Part shown: piece by piece, positions 1 to 7,737 of the stretch
How the letters are laid out: each line of letters begins with the position of its first letter
How positions within the stretch are numbered: the stretch's first letter is position 1
DNA from: WLMZ01 sp031367435
GTDB lineage: Bacteria > Actinomycetota > Acidimicrobiia > Acidimicrobiales > Ilumatobacteraceae
Length of the DNA stretch: 33,355 bases
Direction: 5' to 3'
Assembly (NCBI GenBank): GCA_031367435.1
Contig: JANLPV010000046.1
Span: forward strand, 1-33,355
Position numbers and translations under genes: made by a program
The notes under the pieces: generated by a model
What the model was told of the DNA's origin: nothing
Database searches by the model: none
Seen by the model: the letters and a program-made list of their open reading frames with translations, nothing else

Positions 1-483
1 GTCGCGGCGGAACTCGCACTGGTCCGTGACGCTTCTGGTCAGGGTCTCCCGGTATTCGGGATCTGTTATGGAGCACAATCGATCGCGAGTGCCCTCGGCG
101 GCAAGGTCGAGCGTGGGCACGAACCGGAAATTGGGTGGTACGACAACATCGACAGCGATATCCCCGAATTCATTCCGGCGGGGCCCTGGTTGCAATGGCA
201 CTACGACGTCGTCACTCTTCCGCCGGGCGCACACGAGTTGGCGCGTTCGCCGATCGCGCCGCAGGCCTACCGAATCGGGCGTACATTCGCCACGCAGTTC
301 CACCCCGAGGTCAACGAAACAATGATCACGCGATGGTCGAGCGGAGCGGGCAGTGAGGAGTTGTTCGCGCGGGGGTCGAGCCGCGAAGAAATTCGTGAGC
401 AAACGTCGCGCAACGTTTTGCAAAGTCGTCCGAATGCCGAGCGAATCGTCGATTGGTTCTTGGAGAATGTGGCGGGCGGGTAA
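1..483 (+). CDS. Class I glutamine amidotransferase, C-terminal part (5' truncated by window edge)
   Basis: The frame is open from base 1 to a TAA stop, so the gene begins outside the window; 160 codons remain. The nucleophile elbow GICYGAQ is visible with the catalytic Cys at about residue 23 of the fragment. The His-Glu pair of the triad appears in QFHPEV near residue 102. These are the signatures of triad (class I) glutamine amidotransferases, which release ammonia from glutamine for a partner domain or protein. The fragment resembles stand-alone GMP-synthase-like amidotransferases; the acceptor reaction cannot be told from it. The C-terminal tail after the HPE motif is about 58 residues and rich in Arg and Glu. 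The next gene, a permease, lies 94 bases downstream on the same strand, so joint transcription is possible but not shown. Family confidence is high; specific role is unknown. Confidence 0.85.
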   Translation, partial: VAAELALVRDASGQGLPVFGICYGAQSIASALGGKVERGHEPEIGWYDNIDSDIPEFIPAGPWLQWHYDVVTLPPGAHELARSPIAPQAYRIGRTFATQFHPEVNETMITRWSSGAGSEELFARGSSREEIREQTSRNVLQSRPNAERIVDWFLENVAGG

Positions 484-562
484 CGAAGGTGCGCGGTTGT
501 CATCGGTGGGTGCCAGTACCTGCTAAACCTTCTGACAGTTCGCTGCTCGGGGGAGTAGCACT

Positions 563-569
563 AAGGAGG
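563..569 (+). promoter_or_regulatory. Strong ribosome binding site of the permease gene
   Basis: AAGGAGG sits 8 bases before the ATG at 578. It is one of the few near-perfect Shine-Dalgarno sequences in the window and fixes the permease start. Confidence 0.75.
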
Positions 570-577
570 GATATCAG

Positions 578-2224
578 ATGACGGAAACCGTCGATCACGA
601 CAGGGACCATTTACATCATTTGGGCTACGCGCAAGAGTTGCGGCGTGGTCTGGGTGGTTTCAGCAACTTTGCGATCAGCTTCTCAATCATTTCGATCCTC
701 GCGGGAGGCATGACCAGTTACTGGCTGGGCATGGTGACCGGAGGTCCCCGAGTCATCATGATCGGATGGGTAGTCGTCGGGTTCTTCGCATTACTCGTCG
801 GTATGGCGATGGGTGAGATCTGCTCGGCGTTTCCGACCGCAGGCGGTTTGTACTATTGGTCAGCGAAGCTCGCCCGAAGCAATGCACCGCGATGGGCGTG
901 GTTCACAGGATGGTTCAACCTACTCGGGCAGATCGGCGTCATCGCCAGCGTCGACTATGCACTTGCCATTTTCATTGGGTACTTCGTGCGAATGTTCGAT
1001 GACACGTTCAAGCTCACCGCCCTAACGGTCTTTGGCATCTACCTACTCGTTCTGCTCGCTCACGCCGTGCTCAACATCTTCGGCGTGAAGCTGGTGCGCA
1101 TCCTCGGCGATGTCAGCGTGTGGTGGCACGTCGTTGGTGTGCTCATCATCTTCGGTGTGCTGATGGGTACGAGCAAGCCGGGTCAACGCGGTCTCGGTCA
1201 TCTCTTCGACTCTGCTCCTCCCGGCCTCACCGGCTGGACGGGTGGAACGTTCATCACGGTGTATCTCTTTGCGCTTGGTCTGTTATTGGCGCAGTACACG
1301 ATCACAGGTTTTGATGCGTCCGCCCACGTGAGCGAAGAGACAGTTGGTGCCCGCACCGAGGCGCCGAAGGCGATCGTTCGTGCGATCTACGTCTCAGCGA
1401 TTGCCGGCTTCATGCTCAATCTCGCGATGAACAAGGTTCTGCCCAAGGATGACGCCGCCTATTCAGCAATCGCGTTTGGTGGTGGTGGAGACACCTTTCT
1501 CGTCAACGCCGCGCCGCGCTTGCTGTCCAGTGCCGTCGGCGACGCGACTGCGAAGTTTTTGGTGCTCATTGCAATCGTTGCGCAGTTCTTCTGCGGCATG
1601 GCCTCGGTCACTGCCAACAGCCGAATGATCTATGCCTTTAGCCGTGACGGAGCGTTGCCGTTCTCGAACGTGTGGCACAAGATCAATCCGAAGACACGTA
1701 CGCCTACCAACTCAATCTGGCTTGGTGTGGGTTTGTCAGCGCTCGTAGGAACACTGGCCATCTATCAAAAGGGCGGCTATTCCACTGCGTTCTTTGCGAT
1801 GACGGGCATCTGCGTGATCGGTCTCTACATCGCGTACGCAATCCCGATCTACCTTCGTCTCACCAATCCTGACTTTCAGACAGGGCCGTGGAACCTCAAG
1901 GGCAAGCACAAATTGGTCGGTTGGACCTGCTTGGCCTGGATCGCATTTATCACGGTCCTGTTCTTTGCGCCTCTGTTCTACCCCTTCTGGCCAATTTGGG
2001 GTGCGAAGAATACGCAGAACGCCGATGGCACGGTTACTGGGTTGTTCCGCCAGAACAACTTCAACTTCACGGCGCCGCTCATCATCGGTAGCTTCGTGGT
2101 GATCGCGTTGTACTGGGTGTTGTCAGGTCGCAAGTGGTTCACCGGTCCGAAGGTGCAGGGTACGCCTGAGGAGCTGCGCGCGATCGAGCACGAACTCGAT
2201 GCGCTCGAGCACGGCACGCTCTAG
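578..2224 (+). CDS. APC superfamily amino acid/amine permease (ACT-type)
   Basis: A 548-residue, strongly hydrophobic protein with about 12 predicted membrane segments. The N-terminal region has the features of the amino acid/choline transporter (ACT) branch of the APC superfamily: a GYAQELRRGLGGFSNFA motif before helix 1, glycine-rich unwound helix residues after SFSIIS, and an FPTAGGLYYWSAKLA loop. Members of that branch carry GABA, choline or other amino acids by proton symport across the cytoplasmic membrane. Substrate cannot be read from sequence. The start is fixed by a strong Shine-Dalgarno. A 13-bp hairpin with a UUCG loop follows the stop. The nearby dimethylglycine/sarcosine-dehydrogenase-like gene and choline-kinase-like gene suggest a methylated amine or a related amino acid as substrate; this is inference only. 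Confidence 0.85.
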   Translation: MTETVDHDRDHLHHLGYAQELRRGLGGFSNFAISFSIISILAGGMTSYWLGMVTGGPRVIMIGWVVVGFFALLVGMAMGEICSAFPTAGGLYYWSAKLARSNAPRWAWFTGWFNLLGQIGVIASVDYALAIFIGYFVRMFDDTFKLTALTVFGIYLLVLLAHAVLNIFGVKLVRILGDVSVWWHVVGVLIIFGVLMGTSKPGQRGLGHLFDSAPPGLTGWTGGTFITVYLFALGLLLAQYTITGFDASAHVSEETVGARTEAPKAIVRAIYVSAIAGFMLNLAMNKVLPKDDAAYSAIAFGGGGDTFLVNAAPRLLSSAVGDATAKFLVLIAIVAQFFCGMASVTANSRMIYAFSRDGALPFSNVWHKINPKTRTPTNSIWLGVGLSALVGTLAIYQKGGYSTAFFAMTGICVIGLYIAYAIPIYLRLTNPDFQTGPWNLKGKHKLVGWTCLAWIAFITVLFFAPLFYPFWPIWGAKNTQNADGTVTGLFRQNNFNFTAPLIIGSFVVIALYWVLSGRKWFTGPKVQGTPEELRAIEHELDALEHGTL

Positions 2225-2266
2225 CTGTACGAGCCTGCTCTTCTGAGCGATTACGAAGTCATTGCT

Positions 2267-2296
2267 GAACGGCCGGCTCTTCGGAGTCGGCCGTTC
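2267..2296 (+). terminator. 13-bp hairpin with UUCG tetraloop after the permease
   Basis: Perfectly paired except for one G-U: the outer arms are GAACGGCCG and CGGCCGTTC, continuing inward to a TTCG loop. The UUCG tetraloop is exceptionally stable in RNA. No T-run follows, so it would be a U-poor (non-canonical) terminator or an RNA-stabilising 3' end. It lies 42 bases after the permease stop and 25 bases before the next start. Confidence 0.6.
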
Positions 2297-2321
2297 GCGT
2301 TCAACGCGTAGGCTCGCACCG

Positions 2322-2739
2322 ATGGAACTACATCGCGAACTCAAAGGGGCGATCGACGATGGTGTGCACGGTCATCTCGTCACCCTCGAAGTAGATGGTC
2401 GCGCGCAGGTCACGATGGTGTGGCTCGGACGCGACGGCGACGATGTGCTGGTTGCTCACCTTGGCGCCGGACAGAAGATGCGCAACATCACACGTGACCC
2501 CCGCGTTGCCGTGAGTATCGAAGTCGCGGGCAAGACCGGCGATCGGTCTCGATCAGTACGCGGTTCTACACGGCACTGGCACCATCACCGAGGGTGGCGC
2601 GCCTGAATTGCTGCAAGAACTTGCGTCACGCTTTATGGGTCCCGGCGTGAAGTTCCCCCCGATGGACAACCCACCTGCGGGTCGCATCCTGCGCATTGCC
2701 GTAGACCGGGTTACCGGTGCTGGCCCGTGGGTGAGTTGA
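2322..2739 (+). pseudogene. PPOX-fold, F420-dependent-type oxidoreductase, frameshifted
   Basis: The reading frame from ATG 2322 encodes a typical N-terminal half of a PPOX-class F420-dependent oxidoreductase (Rv1155-like split beta-barrel): MELHRELKGAIDDGVHG, then VTMVWLGRDGDDVLVAHLG and a KMRNITRDPRVAVSIE stretch. After about residue 74 the frame degenerates and stops at 2606. The family-like continuation (GLDQYAVLHGTGTITEGG, then FPPMDNPPAGRILRI and RVTGAGPW) is in the frame shifted by one base, ending at TGA 2739. Ignoring one base near 2544 restores an uninterrupted protein of about 138 residues, the usual family length. Either the gene is recently broken or this is a sequencing/assembly error. 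The intact codons on both sides argue for a very recent event or an error. F420 use is inferred from family resemblance. Confidence 0.75.
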
Positions 2740-2750
2740 GGCGACAGCGG

Positions 2751-5177
2751 CTAACCGCGAAGGTTGCTTCCGGTTGGGTCGTAGAGGGGATCGGCGCGGA
2801 CCTCGGCTGGCACGCTCACCCCGAACACCTCGACCGACACTGCGGTGCCAGGTACCGCCGCCGCGAGCGGCAGCCACGCGTAGGCGATTGAAACCCCGAG
2901 CGAATAACCCAATCCTCCACTCGACACACGACCAATGACGTCACCGTTGGGCAACGATACGGGCTCGTTTCCCAGCGCGACTGAGCGCGGATCGTCGAGC
3001 ACGACGCAGCACAGGCGTTGCGTAATCGTGTCCGATTCGGGCAATGCTGGTCGGCCGAGGAAATCCTTATCCGTGCGTACGGCAAAGCCGAGTCCGCAAG
3101 AGTACGGGTCGGTCTCGCTGGTGATATCGCTTCCCCAGGCGCGGTATCCCTTCTCCAATCGCATTGCGTCGATAGCGCGATAGCCGCCCGGCACGAGACC
3201 GTGCGCGGCCCCGGCGTTGATCAGGGTGTCCCACAACCGCACACCGAACTCTGCCGATGGGTACAACTCCCACCCGGTCTCGCCGACGTAGGTCACCCGC
3301 AGCGCCCAGCACGGCACGTCGCCAACAGTGACGAAGCGGGCCTGCATGTATCCGAACGACAAATCGTCGGCGCACACCGCCGACAAGATGTTGCGTGCCT
3401 TGGGGCCCCACAATCCGAAGCACGCCATCGATGCTGTGATGTCGCGCACGGCTACGGAGCCATCGAGAGGCGCGTGTGAAGCAATCCACGACAGATCATG
3501 ACGACCGAACGCGGTGCCGGTGACGATGAGGAATCGCTCAGCCTCGAGTCTCGTCACCGTGAAGTCGCACTCGATGCCGCCTTTGGTGTTGAGCATCTGT
3601 GTGTAGGTGATGGAACCCGGCTTTTTGTCCACGTTGTTCGTGCACATGAACTGTAGAAACGTTGCTGCGCCTGGTCCGGATACTTCGATTTTGGCGAACG
3701 ACGACTCATCAAAAAGGCCAGCGGCGGTGCGAGTGGCGAGGTGCTCGGTGACGATCGCCGTTGACCAATGCTCACCAGCCCAACCTCGAGGTCGCATCGT
3801 TTCATGAACGGGATTTTCATTTGAGTTGTACCAGTTGACGCGTTCCCAGCCACTCTTCTCCCCGAACGCTGCGTCGAGGGCGACGTGACGCGCATAGGCG
3901 GGTGGCACGCGGAGTGGACGCGTCGCCTGGCGCTCGTGATTCGGGTACACGATGTCGTAGTAGGTGCTGTACACCTCGTACGTGCGCGCCAAGCTGAATT
4001 GGCGCGAACGGTACTGGGGGCCGAATCGGCGAATGTCCATCTTCCAGAGGTCCATCGGTGGTTCGCCGCCGACGATCCATTCGGCCATGACTTTGCCATT
4101 GCCGCCGGCACCAGCAATGCCGTGCGCGCAAAAGCCTGCGGCAACAAAGAAGCCTCCTACCTCGCTCTCGCCGAGAATGAACTCGCCGTCTGGGGTGAAC
4201 GCTTCGGGGCCATTGATGAGCTGATGAACATCGGCGTCCTCCATGCACGGCACCAGTGTTTGCGCTGCTTCGGTGAGCGGCAAGAAGCGATCCCAGTCGG
4301 GTGCGAGCAAGGTGTTGTTGAACGTTGGCGGAATGTTGCCGTCGAGGCACCATGGATCGGGATTGCGCTCGTAACCGCCCATGATCATCCCGCCGACTTC
4401 CTCGCGGAAGTACACCAGGCGATCGGGGTCGCGCATCGTTGGTAGGTCTGATGGGATGGTCACCTTCGGCCGAGTGATCGCGTACTGATGAGCCATTGGC
4501 ACAATGGGCACATTCACCCCGGCCATGCGGCCGATCTCGTGGGCGTACATACCTCCAGCGTTCACGACGACGTCGCACGTGATGCGACCTTTGTCGGTGT
4601 CCACGTGCGTGACGCGCTTTTGTCCCTGACGCTCTTCGACACCTATCGACAGCACCCGGGTCATGGTCGCGATCTCGGCACCCCGATTACGCGCGCCCGC
4701 GGCGAGAGCCATCGTGAGATCACTGGGGTTGAGCCATCCGTCGGTGGGCAACCACACCGCGCCGAGCACATCGGTGGGATCGAACAATCCGTGAAAACGT
4801 TCGAGAGCCTCGCTCGTACTGATGAGGTCGAGTGGCAACCCAAACGTCTTGGCCCAGCCGGCCTGCCGTCGAAGCTCTTCCAAGCGTTCAGGTGTCGACG
4901 CCAGGCGCAACGATCCGACCTCATGCCAACCAACGTCGTGGCCGGTTTCCTCGGTGAGATGGCGATACAGCTCAGCTCCGTACATCATCATCTTCGTCAG
5001 GGTGACGCTGCTGCGCAGTTGTCCGACAAGGCCTGCTGAATGAAAGGTAGAGCCGCTCGTCAGTTGGTCGCGATCGACGAGAACGATGTCGTTCCAACCG
5101 AGGAGGGTGAGGTGATAGGCGATGCTTGCGCCGCCAACACCTCCGCCGATGATGACTGCCCGCGCATGAGTTCGCAT
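2751..5177 (-). CDS. FAD-dependent dehydrogenase fused to GcvT domain (dimethylglycine/sarcosine dehydrogenase-like)
   Basis: An 808-residue protein if started at ATG 5177; a GTG two codons upstream (5183) is an alternative. The N-terminal DAO-type FAD domain shows the dinucleotide motif GGGVGGAS at residues 11-18. STFHSAGLVG follows, with His46 at the place where dimethylglycine and sarcosine dehydrogenases bind FAD covalently. A central FAO-type linker domain comes next. From about residue 430 there is an aminomethyltransferase (GcvT) fold with YVGETGWELYP, and a C-terminal GcvT barrel. Known enzymes of this architecture oxidatively demethylate N-methyl amino acids and pass the C1 unit to tetrahydrofolate. 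The exact substrate here is not determinable. The gene starts 11 bases after the stop of the upstream phosphotransferase, so the two probably form one transcript. Confidence 0.85.
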   Translation of the reverse strand: MRTHARAVIIGGGVGGASIAYHLTLLGWNDIVLVDRDQLTSGSTFHSAGLVGQLRSSVTLTKMMMYGAELYRHLTEETGHDVGWHEVGSLRLASTPERLEELRRQAGWAKTFGLPLDLISTSEALERFHGLFDPTDVLGAVWLPTDGWLNPSDLTMALAAGARNRGAEIATMTRVLSIGVEERQGQKRVTHVDTDKGRITCDVVVNAGGMYAHEIGRMAGVNVPIVPMAHQYAITRPKVTIPSDLPTMRDPDRLVYFREEVGGMIMGGYERNPDPWCLDGNIPPTFNNTLLAPDWDRFLPLTEAAQTLVPCMEDADVHQLINGPEAFTPDGEFILGESEVGGFFVAAGFCAHGIAGAGGNGKVMAEWIVGGEPPMDLWKMDIRRFGPQYRSRQFSLARTYEVYSTYYDIVYPNHERQATRPLRVPPAYARHVALDAAFGEKSGWERVNWYNSNENPVHETMRPRGWAGEHWSTAIVTEHLATRTAAGLFDESSFAKIEVSGPGAATFLQFMCTNNVDKKPGSITYTQMLNTKGGIECDFTVTRLEAERFLIVTGTAFGRHDLSWIASHAPLDGSVAVRDITASMACFGLWGPKARNILSAVCADDLSFGYMQARFVTVGDVPCWALRVTYVGETGWELYPSAEFGVRLWDTLINAGAAHGLVPGGYRAIDAMRLEKGYRAWGSDITSETDPYSCGLGFAVRTDKDFLGRPALPESDTITQRLCCVVLDDPRSVALGNEPVSLPNGDVIGRVSSGGLGYSLGVSIAYAWLPLAAAVPGTAVSVEVFGVSVPAEVRADPLYDPTGSNLRG

Positions 5178-5188
5178 AGTCACAGAAT

Positions 5189-6097
5189 CTAGACCCGCGG
5201 GTCACCGCGGGCGTCGGTCAGCCAGCGTCCGAAGTCCGCGGCGCCTGCGAGCTGCTCGCAATTGGCCAGTCGATCGTTCGCGTAGGTGACGAAATCGGTA
5301 TCGAGCGTGCTGATTGCCTGCTGCACGACGGCCCACATGCCCTCGCGAAACTCGCTCATCACTTTCATCAACTGCAGGCGAGCCCAGCCTGCCGCGGTGA
5401 CGCCGCCGAAGTAGCAGGCGAGCAACTCCTCGTCGGCATTTCGAGCGAGTCCACAGTTCACACTCAGGTTGGCGAGGTCAAAAAAGACGTCGTTCATGCC
5501 CGCATATTCGTAATCGAGTAGCCACACCCGGTCGTCGGCGAACAGCATGTTGCCTGGCAAAAGATCGTTGTGACACGGCACCGGAGCGAGTGGGATGACT
5601 GCGAACGCGGCCTCGATGTGGCGACTCTGCTGATGGAGGCGTTCGTATGCCTTTGGCGGCATTGCGCCATGACTTGATGCGTCGCGGGCATGCCACTCGA
5701 CAACGCGGTGAATCGGAAAGGCACCGCCGAGGGGACCGCTTTGGTGGAATGTCTTGACGAGCGCAACGACGTCGTTCAATCGTTCGACGAACGCTGCACT
5801 TTCGAGATGGTGCCCCGGCATCAGCGCGGTGATTTGTGTGCCGACGCCGGGCAATTCGCCTAGCACTCGTGGACCGACGCCGAGTTTGCTGGCGCGTTGC
5901 GATGCCTCGGCCTCGCAAAGTCGGTCGATGCCGAGCAGTTCGGTCCGTTCGCCTGGGATTCGCACGACGTATTCGTCGTTGCCGACGAGGACGACAAAGT
6001 TGCGATTGGTGATGCCACCTGTGAGAGGGCGAATCGTCAGGTCGGCGCGTTCCCACGCCGGAACGCGACGGACGATTGTCTCGATGTCGACGTCCAT
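5189..6097 (-). CDS. Choline-kinase-like phosphotransferase (APH fold)
   Basis: A 302-residue protein from ATG 6097. The open frame runs further upstream, but that part overlaps the divergent phosphatase gene and lacks family character. The kinase catalytic loop HNDLLPGN carries the catalytic Asp178 and the metal ligand Asn183. The metal-binding DYEYAG has Asp195, the equivalent of the DFG Asp. An N-terminal LTGGITNRNF segment resembles the nucleotide-binding loop of choline/ethanolamine kinases (LicA/ChoK type). Family members phosphorylate choline, ethanolamine, amino alcohols or small metabolites in the cytosol. Adjacency to a methylamine-type dehydrogenase suggests a choline-related or amine substrate, but this is context only. 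Confidence 0.8.
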   Translation of the reverse strand: MDVDIETIVRRVPAWERADLTIRPLTGGITNRNFVVLVGNDEYVVRIPGERTELLGIDRLCEAEASQRASKLGVGPRVLGELPGVGTQITALMPGHHLESAAFVERLNDVVALVKTFHQSGPLGGAFPIHRVVEWHARDASSHGAMPPKAYERLHQQSRHIEAAFAVIPLAPVPCHNDLLPGNMLFADDRVWLLDYEYAGMNDVFFDLANLSVNCGLARNADEELLACYFGGVTAAGWARLQLMKVMSEFREGMWAVVQQAISTLDTDFVTYANDRLANCEQLAGAADFGRWLTDARGDPRV

Positions 6098-6133
6098 CCG
6101 AAAAGGCTTAGCACGGATTGCTACCTTGGTCGG

Positions 6134-6721
6134 GTGAAGTTCGTGCTGGTGCGACATGGTGCAACCGAGTGGAGTGCTGCCGGACGACACACGAGTATCA
6201 CTGACCTCCCCCTCACGGAGTCGGGAGTCGAGCAGGCCGAGGACGCGAGAGCGACCGTTCTCGAAGCGATCGGCGATTTGGATGCGGCCTCGCTGTGGTC
6301 GAGCCCTCGGATTCGCGCGCAGCAGACAACAGGCCTCATCGTCGGTCATCGCAGCTTTGGCCTCGATGACCGACTCCGCGAATTCGAGTACGGCGATTAC
6401 GAAGGGCTAACGACGCCCGAGATCAAGGCGATGGCTCCGAATTGGACACTCTGGGACGGATGCCCCGGAGGAGAATCGATGGCCGACGTCGTCGCGCGTG
6501 TCGACTCGTTTCTCGTCGACGCGCGCACTCGTTCGGTACAATTGACGGCGGTGTTTGCGCACGGTCATCTGCTTCGAATTCTGGCGGCGCGCGCGCTCGG
6601 GCAACCCGGAACGCTCGGACGCAACCTCGCTCTCGATACGGCGTCTGTATGCGAAATCGAGGACCTCCGAGACGGTCCGGCCATCACCCGCTGGAATATT
6701 CGCGTCGCAGGACACGGCTAG
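6134..6721 (+). CDS. Histidine phosphatase family protein (phosphoglycerate-mutase-like)
   Basis: A 195-residue protein from GTG 6134; longer starts would overlap the divergent kinase gene. The phospho-acceptor motif VRHGATEW places the catalytic His at residue 8. SSPRIRAQQT carries the phosphate-binding Arg, and the second His is in FAHGHLLRI (His143). A conserved acidic stretch, REFEYGDYEGL, lies between them. The family removes phosphate from small metabolites or cofactors through a phosphohistidine intermediate; substrate specificity cannot be read. Only 36 bases separate its start from that of the divergent kinase, and the next gene starts 2 bases after its stop. Confidence 0.88.
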   Translation: MKFVLVRHGATEWSAAGRHTSITDLPLTESGVEQAEDARATVLEAIGDLDAASLWSSPRIRAQQTTGLIVGHRSFGLDDRLREFEYGDYEGLTTPEIKAMAPNWTLWDGCPGGESMADVVARVDSFLVDARTRSVQLTAVFAHGHLLRILAARALGQPGTLGRNLALDTASVCEIEDLRDGPAITRWNIRVAGHG

Positions 6722-6723
6722 CA

Positions 6724-7134
6724 GTGGACGCGTCCGATCCAGTGACTCCGAAGGGCGTTCGCATCGATCCGACCGCGCTGTCGTGGCGATTCTCGCGGTC
6801 ATCCGGCCCGGGCGGTCAACACGTCAACACCACTGATTCGAAAGCCGAGCTCATTTGCAATCTCGCTCAGGCCGGCCTGCCGGATGCGCTTGCTTCGCGA
6901 CTCATTGCCAAGCTCGGCGAGGAGGTGCGCGTTGTTGCCTCCAGTCAGCGGTCCCAGCTGCGCAACCGGGCCGAAGCACTCGTTCGTCTCGGTGACCTCA
7001 TCGACGCCGCTGCTGTTGTGGCGCGCACGCGTCGCGCTACTCGACCCGGCCGCGGCGCAGTCGAACGCCGCATCACAGCGAAGAAGCACACCTCGGCGCG
7101 TAAGGCCGATCGGCGATGGCAGGCGGAGGATTGA
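6724..7134 (+). CDS. arfB: ArfB-type peptidyl-tRNA hydrolase / ribosome rescue factor
   Basis: A 136-residue protein. GTG 6724 is chosen because it sits just behind the phosphatase stop, although the frame is open further upstream. The release-factor catalytic motif appears as SGPGGQHVNT (Gly30-Gly31-Gln32), followed by SKAEL. The C-terminal tail is very basic (RRATRPGRGAVERR, then KKHTSARKADRRW), as in ArfB/YaeJ, where the tail enters the empty mRNA channel of stalled ribosomes while GGQ releases the nascent chain. There is no codon-recognition domain, so it is not a canonical release factor. It is almost certainly co-transcribed with the phosphatase. The gene name is by family resemblance. 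Confidence 0.85.
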   Translation: MDASDPVTPKGVRIDPTALSWRFSRSSGPGGQHVNTTDSKAELICNLAQAGLPDALASRLIAKLGEEVRVVASSQRSQLRNRAEALVRLGDLIDAAAVVARTRRATRPGRGAVERRITAKKHTSARKADRRWQAED

Positions 7135-7149
7135 TCCGGCCGCGCCGAC

Positions 7150-7737
7150 TCAGATTGAGCTCGCCTTTTCCTTCTTGATCTTCGACTTGCCGCTCGCGTG
7201 CAAGATTCTTCCGATGAGGGCTAGAACGACGCCGCCGGTCATTGCACTGACGGCAGCGATGTACACGATGTTGCCCCGGTCGGTTCCGGCAAGGATGCCG
7301 TGCACGGTGGCCATGAGGAAGGCAACGTATGAGAAGAGGTGGATGCCGTGCCATACCTTGCGCGGCAGTTTGCGCATCATCAACGAACTCAGTTCGACCA
7401 CGATGATGATGTACATCGCGATCACACCCCACGTCACCGCTGCAGCCTTCGACGCTCCAGCCGGCCAACAGGTCTTGTTGCACGACTGCGGCAATGCGAT
7501 TTCGCGCCAGCCGAAATGTGCGTAGTTATCGGCGACGAGGCCACCCAAGTGGATCCCCAAGCTGATGATCGCCAATGCAGCCAGCCAACGATGCAGGTCC
7601 AATAACCAAGCCGGGCGGTCGACGGGCTTGAGCATGCGTGTGATGAGCAGAATGCCCCACAGATTGGTAGCGGCGAGCATGACCCACGCAACGATGCCGC
7701 TGCCTCTGGAGAGGTACCACCATGTTTGTGGGTTCAT
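7150..7737 (-). CDS. Ferric-reductase-like haem b transmembrane protein
   Basis: A 195-residue integral membrane protein with about five hydrophobic helices. Histidines placed as haem ligands are seen in LDLHRWLA, LGIHLGG, WHGIHLFSY and TVHGILAG. This matches the ferric reductase-like transmembrane domain family (related to MsrQ and NOX cores), which moves electrons through two b haems across the membrane. There is no attached FAD/NAD(P)H-binding domain, so a separate electron donor or acceptor is needed. Its start overlaps the end of apbE by 4 bases (ATGA), so the two are translationally coupled. It is the last gene of the minus-strand operon 10373-7150. Confidence 0.82.
   Translation of the reverse strand: MNPQTWWYLSRGSGIVAWVMLAATNLWGILLITRMLKPVDRPAWLLDLHRWLAALAIISLGIHLGGLVADNYAHFGWREIALPQSCNKTCWPAGASKAAAVTWGVIAMYIIIVVELSSLMMRKLPRKVWHGIHLFSYVAFLMATVHGILAGTDRGNIVYIAAVSAMTGGVVLALIGRILHASGKSKIKKEKASSI

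Noticed and set aside
6098..6349. N-terminal extension of the choline-kinase-like gene
   Set aside because: It overlaps the conserved start of the divergent histidine phosphatase and does not resemble the kinase family.
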